Shown here piece by piece: positions 63,105 to 64,000 of a stretch of DNA of 64,000 bases. The notes below the pieces were generated by a model, which saw only the letters and a program-made list of their open reading frames with translations, searched no databases and had not been told where the DNA came from. Within the stretch, counting starts at the first letter, position 1; every line of letters begins with the position of its first letter. Origin of the DNA: Sphaerimonospora mesophila NBRC 14179 = JCM 3151 (lineage in GTDB: Bacteria; Actinomycetota; Actinomycetes; Streptosporangiales; Streptosporangiaceae); the NCBI GenBank assembly GCA_001552515.1, contig BCRI01000013.1, positions 16,645-80,644 on the forward strand. Direction: 5' to 3'. The position numbers and the translations under genes are program-made.

Positions 63105-64000
<896 letters not shown>

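Overview
The window is high-GC DNA with dense, tightly packed genes, frequent GTG and TTG starts and ATGA/GTGA stop-start overlaps. Together with the actinobacterial markers RbpA, OpcA, SufR and the two-CBM2 secreted enzymes, this points to a filamentous Actinomycetota, most likely a Streptosporangiales-type soil saprophyte. The genus is inference only. No phage, IS element, CRISPR array, tRNA or rRNA was seen.

The backbone is a conserved actinobacterial central-metabolism block, split by insertions. From left to right it holds: hisE/hisG (1-394, minus); an acetyl xylan esterase and a decayed sugar ABC permease (443-1832); the sufR-B-D-Rieske-C-S-U-T iron-sulphur assembly operon (1857-8421, minus); an ABC exporter pair (8581-10268); ctaA (22256-23257) and ctaB (26445-27398) for haem A; the pentose phosphate operon tkt-tal-pgi-zwf-opcA-pgl (27681-35887); and rbpA, secG, tpiA, pgk and gap (60356-64000, minus).

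Three accessory blocks interrupt this backbone. Block 1 (10.3-22.1 kb) holds an EamA exporter, a GntR regulator and a hydroxyproline island: epimerase, three-component D-hydroxyproline dehydrogenase, DapA-like deaminase, a complete Liv-type ABC transporter and a deleted ornithine-cyclodeaminase remnant. Block 2 (23.3-26.4 kb) holds a palindromic repeat array, an orphan CebR/CelR-type operator, an AA10 LPMO-CBM2 and a PrsW protease. Block 3 (36-60.3 kb) holds a CBM2-PL9 pectate lyase, an MFS pump, and a CoA-thioester catabolic cluster. That cluster contains three amidohydrolase-2 proteins, an acyl-CoA synthetase broken by a frameshift, a MaoC hydratase, a two-domain acyl-CoA dehydrogenase, VOC, DoxX and SDR proteins, a second full Liv-type ABC transporter and a TetR regulator. 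A FAD oxidoreductase and a YtcJ-type amidohydrolase follow.

The most notable signal is regulatory. Five promoters of the block 3 cluster share one architecture: a -35 box, a 17-bp spacer made of a conserved palindrome (consensus RAACwrrAwTCTyrTTY), and a -10 box. This implies one repressor, possibly the local TetR protein, controlling the whole cluster. The sufR control region carries two copies of a SufR-type palindrome and one iron-box-like sequence.
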